Shown: positions 55,668 to 64,000 of the stretch, in pieces
Position numbering within the stretch: the first letter of the stretch is position 1
How the letters are laid out: each line of letters begins with the position of its first letter
Source: Pedobacter foliorum
GTDB lineage: Bacteria > Bacteroidota > Bacteroidia > Sphingobacteriales > Sphingobacteriaceae
Direction: 5' to 3'
Length of the DNA: 64,000 bases
Assembly: GCF_013266735.1 (NCBI RefSeq)
Contig: NZ_JABSNU010000005.1
Location: 186,001 to 250,000, forward strand
Position numbers and translations under genes: made by a program
Notes under the pieces: generated by a model
What the model saw: only the letters and a program-made list of their open reading frames with translations
Databases searched by the model: none
Told to the model about the DNA's origin: nothing

Positions 55668-56108
55668 TTAATTTGGAGGCTGATTTAAGATCATCCAATA
55701 TAATCCGATCTCTTTTACTGCATTAAAAAAATTATCGCTGTCAACAGGTTTAACGATGTAACTGTTCGCTCCAAGGGCGAAGCATTTTTCTATATCCGGA
55801 CCTTCATTAGATGAAGTCAGCATAACTACCGGAATGGAGTTAAGATTTGGATCTGATTTTATTTTCTCCAGCACCTGTACACCAGATACCTTTGGCATTT
55901 TTAAGTCCAGTAGGATTAACTTAGGGAACTCTTTATTATTCCTCGTGGCATACGCTCCTTTGCAATAAATAAAGTCCAGCGCTTCGGCTCCATTAATTAC
56001 ATGGTGGAGCTTGTTGGTGAAGCCACTTTTTTTAAGTGCGCGAATGGTAAGCGCAGCATCGTCTGCGCTGTCTTCCACAAATAAAATTTCAACGTTATGG
56101 TAGCTCAT
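55668..56108 (-). CDS. Single-domain response regulator (Rcp1-like)
   Basis: This 146-residue protein is a stand-alone receiver. Visible are the acidic pocket VEILFVEDSADDA, the phospho-acceptor Asp in LILLDLKMPKVSG, Thr in VVMLTSSN and Lys in SYIVKPVDSD. An insert between beta-2 and beta-3 (YCKGAYATRNNKEFPK) is typical of the Rcp1 class that pairs with PAS/phytochrome kinases. No output domain exists, so it passes phosphate to, or competes with, the neighbouring receiver-kinase. It is 10 bp downstream of the repeat-bearing kinase gene, in one operon. Confidence 0.92.
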   Translation of the reverse strand: MSYHNVEILFVEDSADDAALTIRALKKSGFTNKLHHVINGAEALDFIYCKGAYATRNNKEFPKLILLDLKMPKVSGVQVLEKIKSDPNLNSIPVVMLTSSNEGPDIEKCFALGANSYIVKPVDSDNFFNAVKEIGLYWMILNQPPN

Positions 56109-56118
56109 TTTTTTGATT

Positions 56119-57243
56119 TTATTGTTTTACACTAAGAAGACTGAAATAAAAGCAAGACCCTTTGTCTAACTCAGATTCGGCCCAAACTGTGCCGTTATGG
56201 CGATGCACTATTTTTTGTACAATGGCCAGCCCAATGCCTGTGCCTTCAAACTCTTCCTGAGAATGTAACCGCTGAAAAACTCCAAAGAGTTTATCATAAT
56301 ATTGCATGTCAAACCCAGCTCCGCCATCTTTTACATAGTAAACGATCAGATCGTCTTTTTTATAAGCACCAATCTCAATACTTGTTTTTATCTTATGTTT
56401 TGAATATTTAACAGCATTGGAAATCAGGTTGATCCATACTTGCTTAATCAGAGATTTATCTCCTATAGCATTTGGAAGGTTATCTGTTTTGAATTCAGGT
56501 ATGTTTTCGTAATCCTCAAATGATAATTCGTCATGAACCATGTGAAGAAGGTCATTCATGTTAATCTCTGATACCGTTACTTGTTTTCTTCCCAATTTTG
56601 AAAATGCAAGCAGATCATCAATCAGTTCACCCATTTTTTTCGAATTGTTAATAATGGACTGAAGGATTTTTATGCCATCCGAATCAAGTTTGTCGGAATA
56701 ATCTTCTACCAAAATTCTCGTATAGCCATTGATGGCCCTGATTGGAGCACGTAAATCGTGCGACACCGAATAGGAAAAAGATTCTAGTTCTTTGTTTACA
56801 GACTCTAATTGAGCTGTACGTTCGATTACTTTTTGTTCTAATTCGTCATTTAACTTACGAATATCATCTTCTGCATTTTTAAGCTCTCTGTTTGCGATGA
56901 TTAACTCTTCCGCTCTTTTTTCTTTCTCTTTATTCTGAAAGGCAAGCTCTTTATTTGCTATTATGAGTTCTGCAGCACGGTTTTCTTTTTCTTCATTCTG
57001 AAAGGCAAGCTCTTTATTTGCAATAATCAGTTCAGCTGCTCGATTTTCTTTCTCTTCATTTTGGAAAATTAGCTCCTTATTTGCAATCACTAATTCAGCC
57101 GCTCGACTTTCTTTTTCTTCGTTTTGAAAAACAAGTTCTTTGTTGGCGATGATTAATTCTGCAGCACGGTTCTCTTTTTCCTGATGTTGAAATGCAATCT
57201 TTCTATTAGCAATGATCAATTCATCAGAATCTTTTTTTTTCAT
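56119..57243 (-). CDS. Cytoplasmic histidine kinase with tandem 21-residue coiled-coil repeats
   Basis: This 374-residue kinase begins with six copies of a 21-residue unit (ELIIANKELAFQNEEKENRAA, cyclic variants) from about residue 8 to 121. A helical linker follows (LNDELEQKVIERTAQLESVN), then a HisKA with His in SYSVSHDLRAPIRAINGYTR and a HATPase with LISNAVKYSKHK, YVKDGGAGFDMQYYDKLFGV and GTGIGLAIVQKIV. No membrane helix or sensor domain is present. The repeats, three heptads each, should form a long coiled coil that sets dimer geometry. It is the first gene of a three-gene operon with a response regulator and a hybrid kinase. The signal is unknown and may be sensed by a partner protein. 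Confidence 0.92.
   Translation of the reverse strand: MKKKDSDELIIANRKIAFQHQEKENRAAELIIANKELVFQNEEKESRAAELVIANKELIFQNEEKENRAAELIIANKELAFQNEEKENRAAELIIANKELAFQNKEKEKRAEELIIANRELKNAEDDIRKLNDELEQKVIERTAQLESVNKELESFSYSVSHDLRAPIRAINGYTRILVEDYSDKLDSDGIKILQSIINNSKKMGELIDDLLAFSKLGRKQVTVSEINMNDLLHMVHDELSFEDYENIPEFKTDNLPNAIGDKSLIKQVWINLISNAVKYSKHKIKTSIEIGAYKKDDLIVYYVKDGGAGFDMQYYDKLFGVFQRLHSQEEFEGTGIGLAIVQKIVHRHNGTVWAESELDKGSCFYFSLLSVKQ
56881..57222 (-). repeat. In-frame tandem repeat of 63 bp (six copies) within the kinase gene
   Basis: Units of 63 bp encode 21 residues; Glu begins a unit at codons 8, 29, 50, 71, 92 and 113. The middle copies are nearly identical at protein level (ELIIANKELAFQN, with EEKENRAA). 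Because 21 is three heptads, gain or loss of a unit keeps the coiled-coil register. DNA repeats of this kind can change copy number by slippage. Confidence 0.9.
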
Positions 57244-57413
57244 ATCCTTATTAAAAGGTGATGTTGTGAAAATATATTGGAAATATGAATTGGATAATGG
57301 GCAGGAAGGAAAGTGTTTCCTCTTTGTAAGTTTATAAAGCTAACATAATATTGGAGGAAACCTGTGTAGAGTTGTATATATAGTTTTAACTTTGGGCATT
57401 GTCCCAACCAAAT

Positions 57414-59630
57414 ATGAACGATTTCCCCCCGGCTTTTAAAAGTATTATTGCCGTTTCTCCTGTGCCGATGGCAATTGTCGATACCAACATGTGTTACCTG
57501 GCAGTTTCTGATAAATGGGTGAGTTTCTATGATCTTGAAAATATAGAACTTATAGGTAAGTCTCATTATGAAGTATTTCCGGAAATAGAAATGCGCTGGA
57601 AAAATATTCATGCTGCCTGCCTGAATGGAAAAGATCAATCCTGCAATGAAGATCGGTTTGAACGTGCCGATGGTACAATAATCTGGTTGAAATGGGAGGT
57701 TAGACATTGGTTAGATGATGCAGGAAACATAGGTGGTATGATGATGTACAGCGAAGACGTAACAGGGAGCGCCAACATCACTATGAATGAGAAGCGATTT
57801 CAGCTATTTATGGATGAATTGCCGGGGCTCTGCTGGATAACTGATTATCATGGTATTTTAAAGTACGCTAACAAGTGTTTTTTTGATAACTTTCATCTGC
57901 CTGCCGAGACACTAGGTAAAAACCTCACAGAGATATTTGGTGAAGATATTGCTAATGCTACTCAATTAAATAATAAAACTATACTGCAAACAGGCGAAAA
58001 TAAGGAATTTCATCAGACTTTAAGAGATAGTCATGGGCATCCTCAATATTATAAAACTTATAAATTTCTTTTTCGGGATAAGGATGGGGAAGGAAATATG
58101 GTGGGTGCTATTTCTTTTAATATCACCAAACGTATAAAGTTAGAAGAAGAGTTGCATCAAAGTGAAGCTCAATTTAAACAAGCTTTCGAACATTCCTTAA
58201 TCGGAATGGCTTTAATAAGTCCTGAAGGCAGATGGAAAAAAGTGAATAAGAGCCTGTCGCAAATTTTGGGCTATACCGAAGCCGAACTTAATCTCTTAAC
58301 AATACAGGATATTACTCATCCTGAAGATATGGAAAGTAGTATTTCAATTTTAGAAAACCTTGCTACGGGTAAAATTGAAGAGATGAAGTACGAAAAACGG
58401 TACATTCACAAAGACGGTCAACCTGTATGGGTGGTGATTGCAGCAACCATGCTTTACGATGTTACAGGGCACCCTTTGCATTACGTTTCTCAAATAGAAG
58501 ACATCACTAAAAGGAAAGAAATTGAGAACGATCTGGTGCTAAGTGAAAAGAAATACCGTACCATTTTTGAAAATGTACAAGATGTATTTTATCAAACGGA
58601 CCAGCAGGGGATTGTGACTGAGATTAGTCCTTCAATTGAACTTCATTCCGGATATCCTCGTCATGAAATTATTGGTATGCCCGTAGCCAATTTTTATTAT
58701 TATCCTCAAGACAGGGAAAGAATTATCGAAGAACTGCAAATTAATGGCTTTGTGATCGATTTTGAAGTACGATTAAAAACAAAGAATGAAGAGTTGAGGT
58801 ATGCATCTGTAAATGCCCGACTGATTGTAGAAAATGGATCTGTAGTTGGAACTGAAGGTAGCATGAGAGATGTGACCACAAGGAGATTTCATGAGAATGC
58901 ACTCAGAGCATTAAATACAGAATTAACGGCCTCTAATGAACAGAAAAATAAGCTTTTCTCAATTATTGGACATGATCTCAGAAATCCTATATCCGGTAGT
59001 TTACAGTTGCTGAATCTAACTTTAATGGATTTTGAATCTAGTTCGGCGGATGATGTTCATGCCTATCTCTCTGTGATGAAAACAGAATTATCTAATGCAA
59101 ATGATTTGCTTGAAGATTTACTAACCTGGGCCAAGTCACAGTTTAATGCTTTAAGTTTTAATCCTGTAGAAGTTAGAGATTTGTCAGCATTGATGCATAA
59201 ATGTATTCAAACCGTGCTACCCATGGCTGTAAAAAAGGATATCGAAATCGTCCAAAGTGTTAAAGGCGATTCCCTGCTTTATGTGGATAGAGGGATGCTC
59301 GAAACTATCATTCGAAATTTATTATCAAACGCTGTTAAGTTTACTCATGAGGGTGGAACAATCATTCTTAAAGCAAGTGCAGGTCAGAATGAGGTTAGGT
59401 TTTCGGTTAAGGATACAGGTATAGGTATCCCAAGAGATAAACTAAGTGAACTTTTTAATAAGCACTCTAATTACACTACATTCGGTACTATTGGCGAAAA
59501 AGGTACCGGACTTGGGCTTAGCCTTTGTTATGATTTTGTATTAAAGCATGGCGGACAGTTATGGGCCGAAAGTGAAGAGGGTATCGGTTCTACTTTTTAT
59601 TTTACCATACCCCAAACTCCTAAGGATTAA
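57414..59630 (+). CDS. Multi-PAS sensor histidine kinase
   Basis: This 738-residue cytoplasmic kinase is annotated from ATG 57414 (a TTG at 57399 is in frame but less likely). It has at least four PAS/PAC units: about 5-125 (first helix SIIAVSPVPMAIVDTNMCYL), 130-245 (LPGLCWITDYHGILKYANKC), 250-370 (FKQAFEHSLIGMALISPEGR) and 380-495 (TIFENVQDVFYQTDQQGIVT). A HisKA with His in SIIGHDLRNPISGSLQLLN and a HATPase with NLLSNAVKFTHEGG, VKDTGIGIPRDKL and GTGLGLSLCYDFV follow. PAS sensors may bind haem, flavin or other small ligands; none can be told. It is divergent from the three-gene kinase operon across 170 bp. Confidence 0.93.
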   Translation: MNDFPPAFKSIIAVSPVPMAIVDTNMCYLAVSDKWVSFYDLENIELIGKSHYEVFPEIEMRWKNIHAACLNGKDQSCNEDRFERADGTIIWLKWEVRHWLDDAGNIGGMMMYSEDVTGSANITMNEKRFQLFMDELPGLCWITDYHGILKYANKCFFDNFHLPAETLGKNLTEIFGEDIANATQLNNKTILQTGENKEFHQTLRDSHGHPQYYKTYKFLFRDKDGEGNMVGAISFNITKRIKLEEELHQSEAQFKQAFEHSLIGMALISPEGRWKKVNKSLSQILGYTEAELNLLTIQDITHPEDMESSISILENLATGKIEEMKYEKRYIHKDGQPVWVVIAATMLYDVTGHPLHYVSQIEDITKRKEIENDLVLSEKKYRTIFENVQDVFYQTDQQGIVTEISPSIELHSGYPRHEIIGMPVANFYYYPQDRERIIEELQINGFVIDFEVRLKTKNEELRYASVNARLIVENGSVVGTEGSMRDVTTRRFHENALRALNTELTASNEQKNKLFSIIGHDLRNPISGSLQLLNLTLMDFESSSADDVHAYLSVMKTELSNANDLLEDLLTWAKSQFNALSFNPVEVRDLSALMHKCIQTVLPMAVKKDIEIVQSVKGDSLLYVDRGMLETIIRNLLSNAVKFTHEGGTIILKASAGQNEVRFSVKDTGIGIPRDKLSELFNKHSNYTTFGTIGEKGTGLGLSLCYDFVLKHGGQLWAESEEGIGSTFYFTIPQTPKD

Positions 59631-60145
59631 AAAGCATCTAAGATATTTCTGTTCTCTATTTCCTTCATAACTAAATCTGCCATGTCTTTTAAAGATTTGA
59701 TCTGTTCAGTGGTAAACCCTCTGGGTTTTGTATCAACTATGCATAAAACTCCGATAGTAAAGCCATCTGGGGTTGTCAGTGGAGCACTTGCATAAAATTT
59801 TAAACCAAATTCGGCAGCAATGATCGGATTGTTTAATAAACATTTTTTGTTTTCAGCATAGTGAATAATGAGAGGTTCAGTATCCAAGATAGCAATAGAA
59901 CAAAGGCTTTTCCCTCTTGCCATACCATTCAACCCCTGAACACCTATGGTCGCTTTAAAGAAAACATGATCTACATCAACCAATGAAATTAAAGCCATCG
60001 GGGTGTCGAATGTTTTTGCAGCAAGTTGTACAATTTGATCTAAGACCGGTTCTGGAGGTGTATGTATTAAATGATAACGTTTTAAAGCAGCAACACGCTG
60101 AACTTCATTGGACGGAATAATGTCTCTTCCAAAAATATTCTCCAT
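59627..60145 (-). CDS. GAF-domain protein
   Basis: This 172-residue protein is a single GAF domain. Visible elements are VLDQIVQLAAKTFDTPMALI, SLVDVDHVFFKATIGV, the central LCSIAILDTEPLIIHYA and SAPLTTPDGFTIGVLCIVD, which also recur in the GAF part of the next kinase (60337). It has no output domain, so it may be a small-molecule-binding partner for one of the nearby kinases. It overlaps the convergent multi-PAS kinase by 4 bp. The ligand is unknown. The N-terminal segment (RVAALKRYHLIHTPPEP) is the usual lead-in to GAF domains of this type. Confidence 0.85.
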   Translation of the reverse strand: MENIFGRDIIPSNEVQRVAALKRYHLIHTPPEPVLDQIVQLAAKTFDTPMALISLVDVDHVFFKATIGVQGLNGMARGKSLCSIAILDTEPLIIHYAENKKCLLNNPIIAAEFGLKFYASAPLTTPDGFTIGVLCIVDTKPRGFTTEQIKSLKDMADLVMKEIENRNILDAF

Positions 60146-60336
60146 AAGTAGTTAATCAGTAGCTTCTTAAAATCCCCTTTGCTGATACCGGTAGGTGAGT
60201 GCCCAGGTAATCAACATAAATGCAAGATAATAAAATGTACTAATGATACTAATCAATAGTAAAAAAAGATGAATATGATAGGAAATGGGGCAATTTGCTG
60301 GATTATGTTATCTTTATTGCCAATGTATATTTGCTT

Positions 60337-61533
60337 ATGAAAGTTGCTCCGTTACCAAAAAATGAATCTGACAGACTCTCTGCTCTAGCTTCTTATAAGC
60401 TAATGGACAGTGATCAGGAGCAGGATTATGATGATCTGGCAATGTTAGCTGCAGAAATATGTCAGACTCCAGTGGCTCTAATTACATTTATTGGGGAGGA
60501 ACGCCAGTGGTTTAAGTCGCGATATGGTACTGAGCTGACCGAAAATCATCGTGACTATACTTTTTGTAGCCATGCAATTCTGGATGATCAGGAGATTATG
60601 ATCGTTAGCGATGCCACTAAAGATTCGCGTTTTTTTGATAATCCAATGGTTACGGAACATAAGGTAGTTTTTTATGCCGGCGTTCCATTGGTAAATCCCG
60701 AAGGATATGCGCTAGGTAGTATCTGCGTAATTGGCAATGAAAAGAAGCAGCTTAATGACAACCAGATTAGCGCGTTGAAAATTCTTGGCAGGCAGGCCCT
60801 GCAGTTGATAGAATTGCGTAAAAAAGTATTTGAATACGAAGAATTAAATAAGGCATTGGAGGTGTCTAATGGTTTAGTTAGAAAATTTGCAGAGCGCGTG
60901 GCTCATGATATTAAAAATCCATTAGGTAATATTATGCTGACTGCCCAAGCGCTAAGAAGTAAAGCAGAAAAGGCAGGGCATGTAGATTATTACCGTTTTA
61001 TAGATATTTCATTAAACTCGGCCAGGAAGCTTTTAGATTATGTAAATCAATTGCTGCAGGATTCAAAAACGCAAGTAGGGGTAGGAGAAGAGAAAGAAAG
61101 GTTTTTCTTAACTAATTTACTTGAAGAAATATTAGGTATGTTAACCATACCAGATCATTATGAACTTGATCTACCGATAGATGCTGAAATTTGTTCTTCC
61201 AGGATCGCCTTAGAGCAAATATTATTGAATCTCTTGAGTAATGCGGTTAGGTATAACGACAAGGTTAAACCGGAGATTGAGTTGAGTTTTGAACAAACTA
61301 TTGAAGGATATCATTTTATTGTACGTGATAATGGAATCGGTATCCCTTTAGATGTTCAACATCGTATTTTTGAACATGGTTACTGTTCAGGCCTTTCTGA
61401 TCGTTTCAGTAATATAGGGAATGGTATAGGACTGGGAACTGTAAAGTCGCAGGTTGAAAGATTAAATGGTAGTATTAAGGTTGAATCTATTGAGGGAGTT
61501 GGTTCTAGCTTTTTTCTGTTTTTGCCTAAGTAA
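60337..61533 (+). CDS. GAF-domain sensor histidine kinase
   Basis: ATG 60337 is chosen over an in-frame TTG at 60295, since MKVAPLPKNESDRLSALASY matches the lead of GAF kinases. The 398-residue protein has a GAF domain at about 25-160 (EICQTPVALITFIGEERQWF, then FCSHAILDDQEIMIVSDATK and GVPLVNPEGYALGSICVI). A HisKA has His in ERVAHDIKNPLGNIMLTAQ and a HATPase has NLLSNAVRYND, VRDNGIGIPLDVQHRIFEHG and GNGIGLGTVKSQV. It is cytoplasmic. It forms, with the GAF protein before it, a divergent pair separated by 191 bp, in which nothing but AT-rich sequence is seen. The signal is unknown. Confidence 0.92.
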   Translation: MKVAPLPKNESDRLSALASYKLMDSDQEQDYDDLAMLAAEICQTPVALITFIGEERQWFKSRYGTELTENHRDYTFCSHAILDDQEIMIVSDATKDSRFFDNPMVTEHKVVFYAGVPLVNPEGYALGSICVIGNEKKQLNDNQISALKILGRQALQLIELRKKVFEYEELNKALEVSNGLVRKFAERVAHDIKNPLGNIMLTAQALRSKAEKAGHVDYYRFIDISLNSARKLLDYVNQLLQDSKTQVGVGEEKERFFLTNLLEEILGMLTIPDHYELDLPIDAEICSSRIALEQILLNLLSNAVRYNDKVKPEIELSFEQTIEGYHFIVRDNGIGIPLDVQHRIFEHGYCSGLSDRFSNIGNGIGLGTVKSQVERLNGSIKVESIEGVGSSFFLFLPK

Positions 61534-61565
61534 GTCGGCTGGCATTGCTTCATGGAGCATCGATT

Positions 61566-62309
61566 TTATACCCAATAAAAGATTTTATATGCAAGTGTAA
61601 CCACAGCCAAAATCAGAATCAATCCTTTCAGAAAATTTAGTTTAACAGGGGTAATTTTTTTTAAACCGTAAGACACCGGCTTTAAAAAATATGCCATTGT
61701 GGATAAGGATATTACCGTGCCAACCAGACTACCAACAAACACATCACCTAAGAAATGTGCACCCAAATATATTCTAGAGTACGAAACCAATAAAGTTATT
61801 AGGGTGAGCAAAAAGACTGTTATTTTTGATCGGTAGTTGGATAAGGCTACTGTAGTTAATATTGTGGTAACGCAAATTGTGTGACCAGATGGGAAACTAT
61901 GTTTAAACAGTAAGTAATGATTTACAGTATGTACCAGTTTCTGGTTGCCTATAACAGCTAAGGGTCTATCCCAGTGGGCAAATAGATATGTTTTACATAG
62001 AGAGGTAATAATCCCGCAAAATATAGACGCAATGATAATGGTGATAATGAGTTCCGGTTTTTTCCATATAAATATAAATACAAGTATGGGGATAAGTAAA
62101 GTGGCATCACCAAACTGAGTAATCTGGAGCATAATATTGTCCAATGAATCCATATGATGGCGATTCAGAAAAAGAAAGCTGTTAACATAGCCAAAATAGG
62201 CCAATAACATAAAGGAGCCAATCCAAAATGGTAGCATGAGCATAATCAAAAATCTTGCTCTGATCCATTGGTTTGTAAATTCCTGCTTAAATGTCATCGT
62301 GTTATCCAT
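61566..62309 (-). CDS. PAP2-family membrane phosphatase
   Basis: This 247-residue membrane protein has about six hydrophobic helices and the PAP2 motifs: KTYLFAHWDRP (Lys nine residues before the Arg, a variant spacing versus KX6RP), HSFPSGHT with the acid/base His, and SRIYLGAHFLGDV with the nucleophile-region His. Such proteins dephosphorylate lipid phosphates such as phosphatidic acid, PgpB substrates or undecaprenyl-PP. It has no operon partner and is convergent with the GAF kinase. The specific lipid cannot be assigned. The haloperoxidase-like lipoprotein at 47738 belongs to the same superfamily but is soluble. Confidence 0.88.
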   Translation of the reverse strand: MDNTMTFKQEFTNQWIRARFLIMLMLPFWIGSFMLLAYFGYVNSFLFLNRHHMDSLDNIMLQITQFGDATLLIPILVFIFIWKKPELIITIIIASIFCGIITSLCKTYLFAHWDRPLAVIGNQKLVHTVNHYLLFKHSFPSGHTICVTTILTTVALSNYRSKITVFLLTLITLLVSYSRIYLGAHFLGDVFVGSLVGTVISLSTMAYFLKPVSYGLKKITPVKLNFLKGLILILAVVTLAYKIFYWV

Positions 62310-62498
62310 ATCCTTCTAAATTTGTACAAAACCTAAATCAATACTGATCTAAGTTTTACTTGCATAGTTACAAGTATAATTTGAAGCAAATCTGTTTTTT
62401 GCTAAGTTAGGACATCATTTGCTTTGATTACGTAAAGCTTATTGCGTATATTTAGTAGTTAGATTATTGTAGTCTAATCATTCTAAAACTAAATAGAG

Positions 62499-63902
62499 AT
62501 GATAAAAGTAAAAATCAACTCCCTGATCGATTTAGTAGCTGCGTTGAATAGCCATGCTCCAACAAATTTAGAACTACAAACCTCCATTCTTTGTCCGTAT
62601 TCGATAGTATTACCTATTGGTTTCAGTTTAACAGGAACAGATAAGGAGAAGTGTATTATTAGTTTTAATAATGGTGATGGAATAGGTTTAACGGCTGATA
62701 ATGAAGTGTCTAATCTTACCATTCAAGCTAGTCCAAATAATCGCGCCATTTATACCCTAAGCAATCATCCTGATTTAGGGACTTTAAATTTAAATAACCT
62801 TGTCGTTTCCGGACAGGTTCAAATATTAACTAGAGCCGGTACTCTTAAAACAAAACTAATTGCAACTGATGTGGATGTTGTGGCCTGTGATGCCAGAAGG
62901 TATTGTGAGCAACCGCAGAAATATGGCGTTAATGTGTTTCAGGGAGCCTTTACTGTATATAATTTCAATAGTGACCCAAACAGTGTAATTAACGCAACTT
63001 TAAAGAATATTAGCCTGGGCCGCAAAGGTGCTCCTGTAATTGGTTCGGGATTGTTTATTTGTGGTTTTGGGGATAATGGTGGTTGGGTAATAGCCGATAG
63101 CATCACTACAGGAGAGATTTATTCGAATGGAATGTTACCTTATGGACAACCGGATATGATTACCGCTGGTGTTTTTATTGTAAACGGAACCAAAATAAAA
63201 AGTATCATACACCATGGTGCTATAACCACTTACGGAGTAAATGATATGGTACTGGATACTTGGGGCTATGTAGAAAAGTGGGTGGCTGAGAAGCCAATTG
63301 TATCTTTTGGCCCAAGTGGTATTGGTTTTGTGAATTTTGGAACCGTAGATGAATTTGAAGCCAAAGACAGAGTAGAAACTTTTGGTCTTGGAGCAAGAGG
63401 CTTTAACCAGTACGATGGTACGGTGGGAAAAGCAGTTTTTCATTCCATTATTACTCATGGAAATGGATCTATCGGAATGCAGTTCAGTAAGCCTGTTGGT
63501 AGCATTGAAGTAAAAAACGGTGTAGTAACTAATGGCTCAGAGGGGCAGACGTTGGTAAAAGGCGTAATTATGACTCTTCCAGCAGATGCTATTAGTGTAA
63601 AGGCTGGTGGAGAAATTCAATATTTAAAAATTTCTGGGGGTATAAAAACCTATGGGGAGAATGTAAATTCCTATCATGTGGAAGGTGGGATTGTGCATGA
63701 GCTAAGTGTGACAGGTGATGTGGAGGCAAACGGGAATGGTTCAACTGCGATAGCTGTTTCTAGCCAGGGAGAAACCCCTTTGGCCAATATTTCAGCCATA
63801 TCGAAATATGGAGTTGCCATTCAGATTTCTGGCGGAAAAATTACTGATCGAAAAGGGTTGTCTGCTAAAGGTGCAAAAGGGGATGTTATTGAGCAATCTT
63901 AA
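62499..63902 (+). CDS. Uncharacterised repetitive beta-helix-like protein
   Basis: This 467-residue protein has no signal peptide, membrane segment or recognised enzyme motif. It is rich in Gly, Val, Asn and Thr with short repeated strands of the type xGxIxSNGxxP, ITHGNGSIGMQF, VTNGSEGQTLVKG and VEANGNGSTAIAV, which suggests a right-handed parallel beta-helix. The N-terminal part (LQTSILCPYSIVLPIGFSL) resembles the start of such helices, and conserved phrases such as VSFGPSGIGFVNFG suggest a distinct family. I do not recognise a characterised family. It precedes the partial gene at 63908 by 5 bp, so the two are likely cotranscribed and may work together. ATG 62499 follows a 189-bp promoter region. 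Confidence 0.6.
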   Translation: MIKVKINSLIDLVAALNSHAPTNLELQTSILCPYSIVLPIGFSLTGTDKEKCIISFNNGDGIGLTADNEVSNLTIQASPNNRAIYTLSNHPDLGTLNLNNLVVSGQVQILTRAGTLKTKLIATDVDVVACDARRYCEQPQKYGVNVFQGAFTVYNFNSDPNSVINATLKNISLGRKGAPVIGSGLFICGFGDNGGWVIADSITTGEIYSNGMLPYGQPDMITAGVFIVNGTKIKSIIHHGAITTYGVNDMVLDTWGYVEKWVAEKPIVSFGPSGIGFVNFGTVDEFEAKDRVETFGLGARGFNQYDGTVGKAVFHSIITHGNGSIGMQFSKPVGSIEVKNGVVTNGSEGQTLVKGVIMTLPADAISVKAGGEIQYLKISGGIKTYGENVNSYHVEGGIVHELSVTGDVEANGNGSTAIAVSSQGETPLANISAISKYGVAIQISGGKITDRKGLSAKGAKGDVIEQS

Positions 63903-63907
63903 TAGGG

Positions 63908-64000
63908 ATGCTACAAAACAGAGTTACCCCATTTGGAAATATTATCAAAACCTCTGCTAGGGGTAGTTTAATGGGGAATAGGGGTTTGTTGCATAATGAA
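63908..64000 (+). CDS. Start of a conserved protein of unknown function (cut by the window end)
   Basis: Only 31 codons are visible, beginning MLQNRVTPFGNIIKTSARG, then SLMGNRGLLHNE. The phrase RGSLMGNRG with HN close behind recalls the opening of a small uncharacterised family found in several bacterial phyla, but the full domain lies outside the window. ATG 63908 is 5 bp after the stop of the beta-helix-like gene. I give no function. Confidence 0.55.
   Translation, partial: MLQNRVTPFGNIIKTSARGSLMGNRGLLHNE

Noticed and set aside
56881..57222. Repeated units as a CRISPR array
   Set aside because: Units of 63 bp are contiguous with no unique spacers and stay in frame in a kinase gene, with no cas genes nearby.
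57240..57707. A 155-aa frame on the minus strand
   Set aside because: It lies largely over the first PAS domain of the plus-strand kinase, which has a clear family match in its own frame, and shows no recognisable domain.

Overview
The window is low-GC DNA from a member of the Bacteroidota, most likely a Sphingobacteriaceae species close to Pedobacter. The reasons are two SusC/SusD pairs, an ECF sigma/FecR pair, a DUF6266 protein, several N-terminal lipoprotein signals, and starts without clear Shine-Dalgarno sites. No rRNA, tRNA, CRISPR array or complete insertion sequence was seen.

Region by region. (1) 1-1856 holds an NO-defence cluster: the tail of an Rrf2 regulator, flavohaemoglobin Hmp and a group III truncated haemoglobin. 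(2) 1876-4365 is a secreted GH78-like enzyme on the minus strand. It is followed by a 592-bp gap with a perfect 29-bp inverted repeat. (3) 4958-6819 carries DUF6266, a small membrane protein and a double PRC-barrel protein. (4) 6822-14879 is a sugar isomerase-like gene divergent from a Planctomycete-type operon: PSCyt1/PSCyt2/LamG/PSD1, Tat-exported DUF1501, and a membrane haem/LRR fusion. An AraC regulator follows, and a 21-bp-spaced direct repeat lies in the shared promoter region. (5) 14913-17771 encodes a secreted DUF4091 protein and a secreted phosphodiesterase-like enzyme.

(6) 17847-31998 is a polysaccharide utilisation locus: ECF sigma, FecR, STN-bearing SusC, SusD, a small surface lipoprotein, then GH35, GH110 and GH36/27-like enzymes. 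The set fits stripping of terminal alpha-galactose and then beta-galactose from a glycan. (7) 32134-34993 holds a 59-aa HTH protein, an RbsD/FucU-like lipoprotein, a ChaA-type antiporter and an unknown protein. (8) 35077-54122 is a second carbohydrate region: AraC, a GH95-like enzyme, SusD/SusC (no STN domain), an FG-GAP/ASPIC-UnbV lipoprotein, a vanadium-haloperoxidase-like lipoprotein, a GH92 enzyme with an unusual leader, a fatty acid hydroxylase and a class I aldolase.

(9) 54132-61533 is a sensory block: a histidine kinase with a 21-residue tandem coiled-coil repeat, a single-domain response regulator, a receiver-PAS-kinase hybrid, a multi-PAS kinase, a GAF protein and a GAF-kinase. (10) 61566-64000 has a PAP2 phosphatase, an uncharacterised beta-helix-like protein and the start of another conserved unknown gene.

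The strongest candidates for undescribed biology are the haem/DUF1501/LRR operon with its AraC-like site, the mutually exclusive hairpins before the GH92 gene, the phased inverted repeat at 4784-4844, and the predicted lipid-anchored RbsD/FucU-like protein. All functional statements rest on motif reading; no database search was run.
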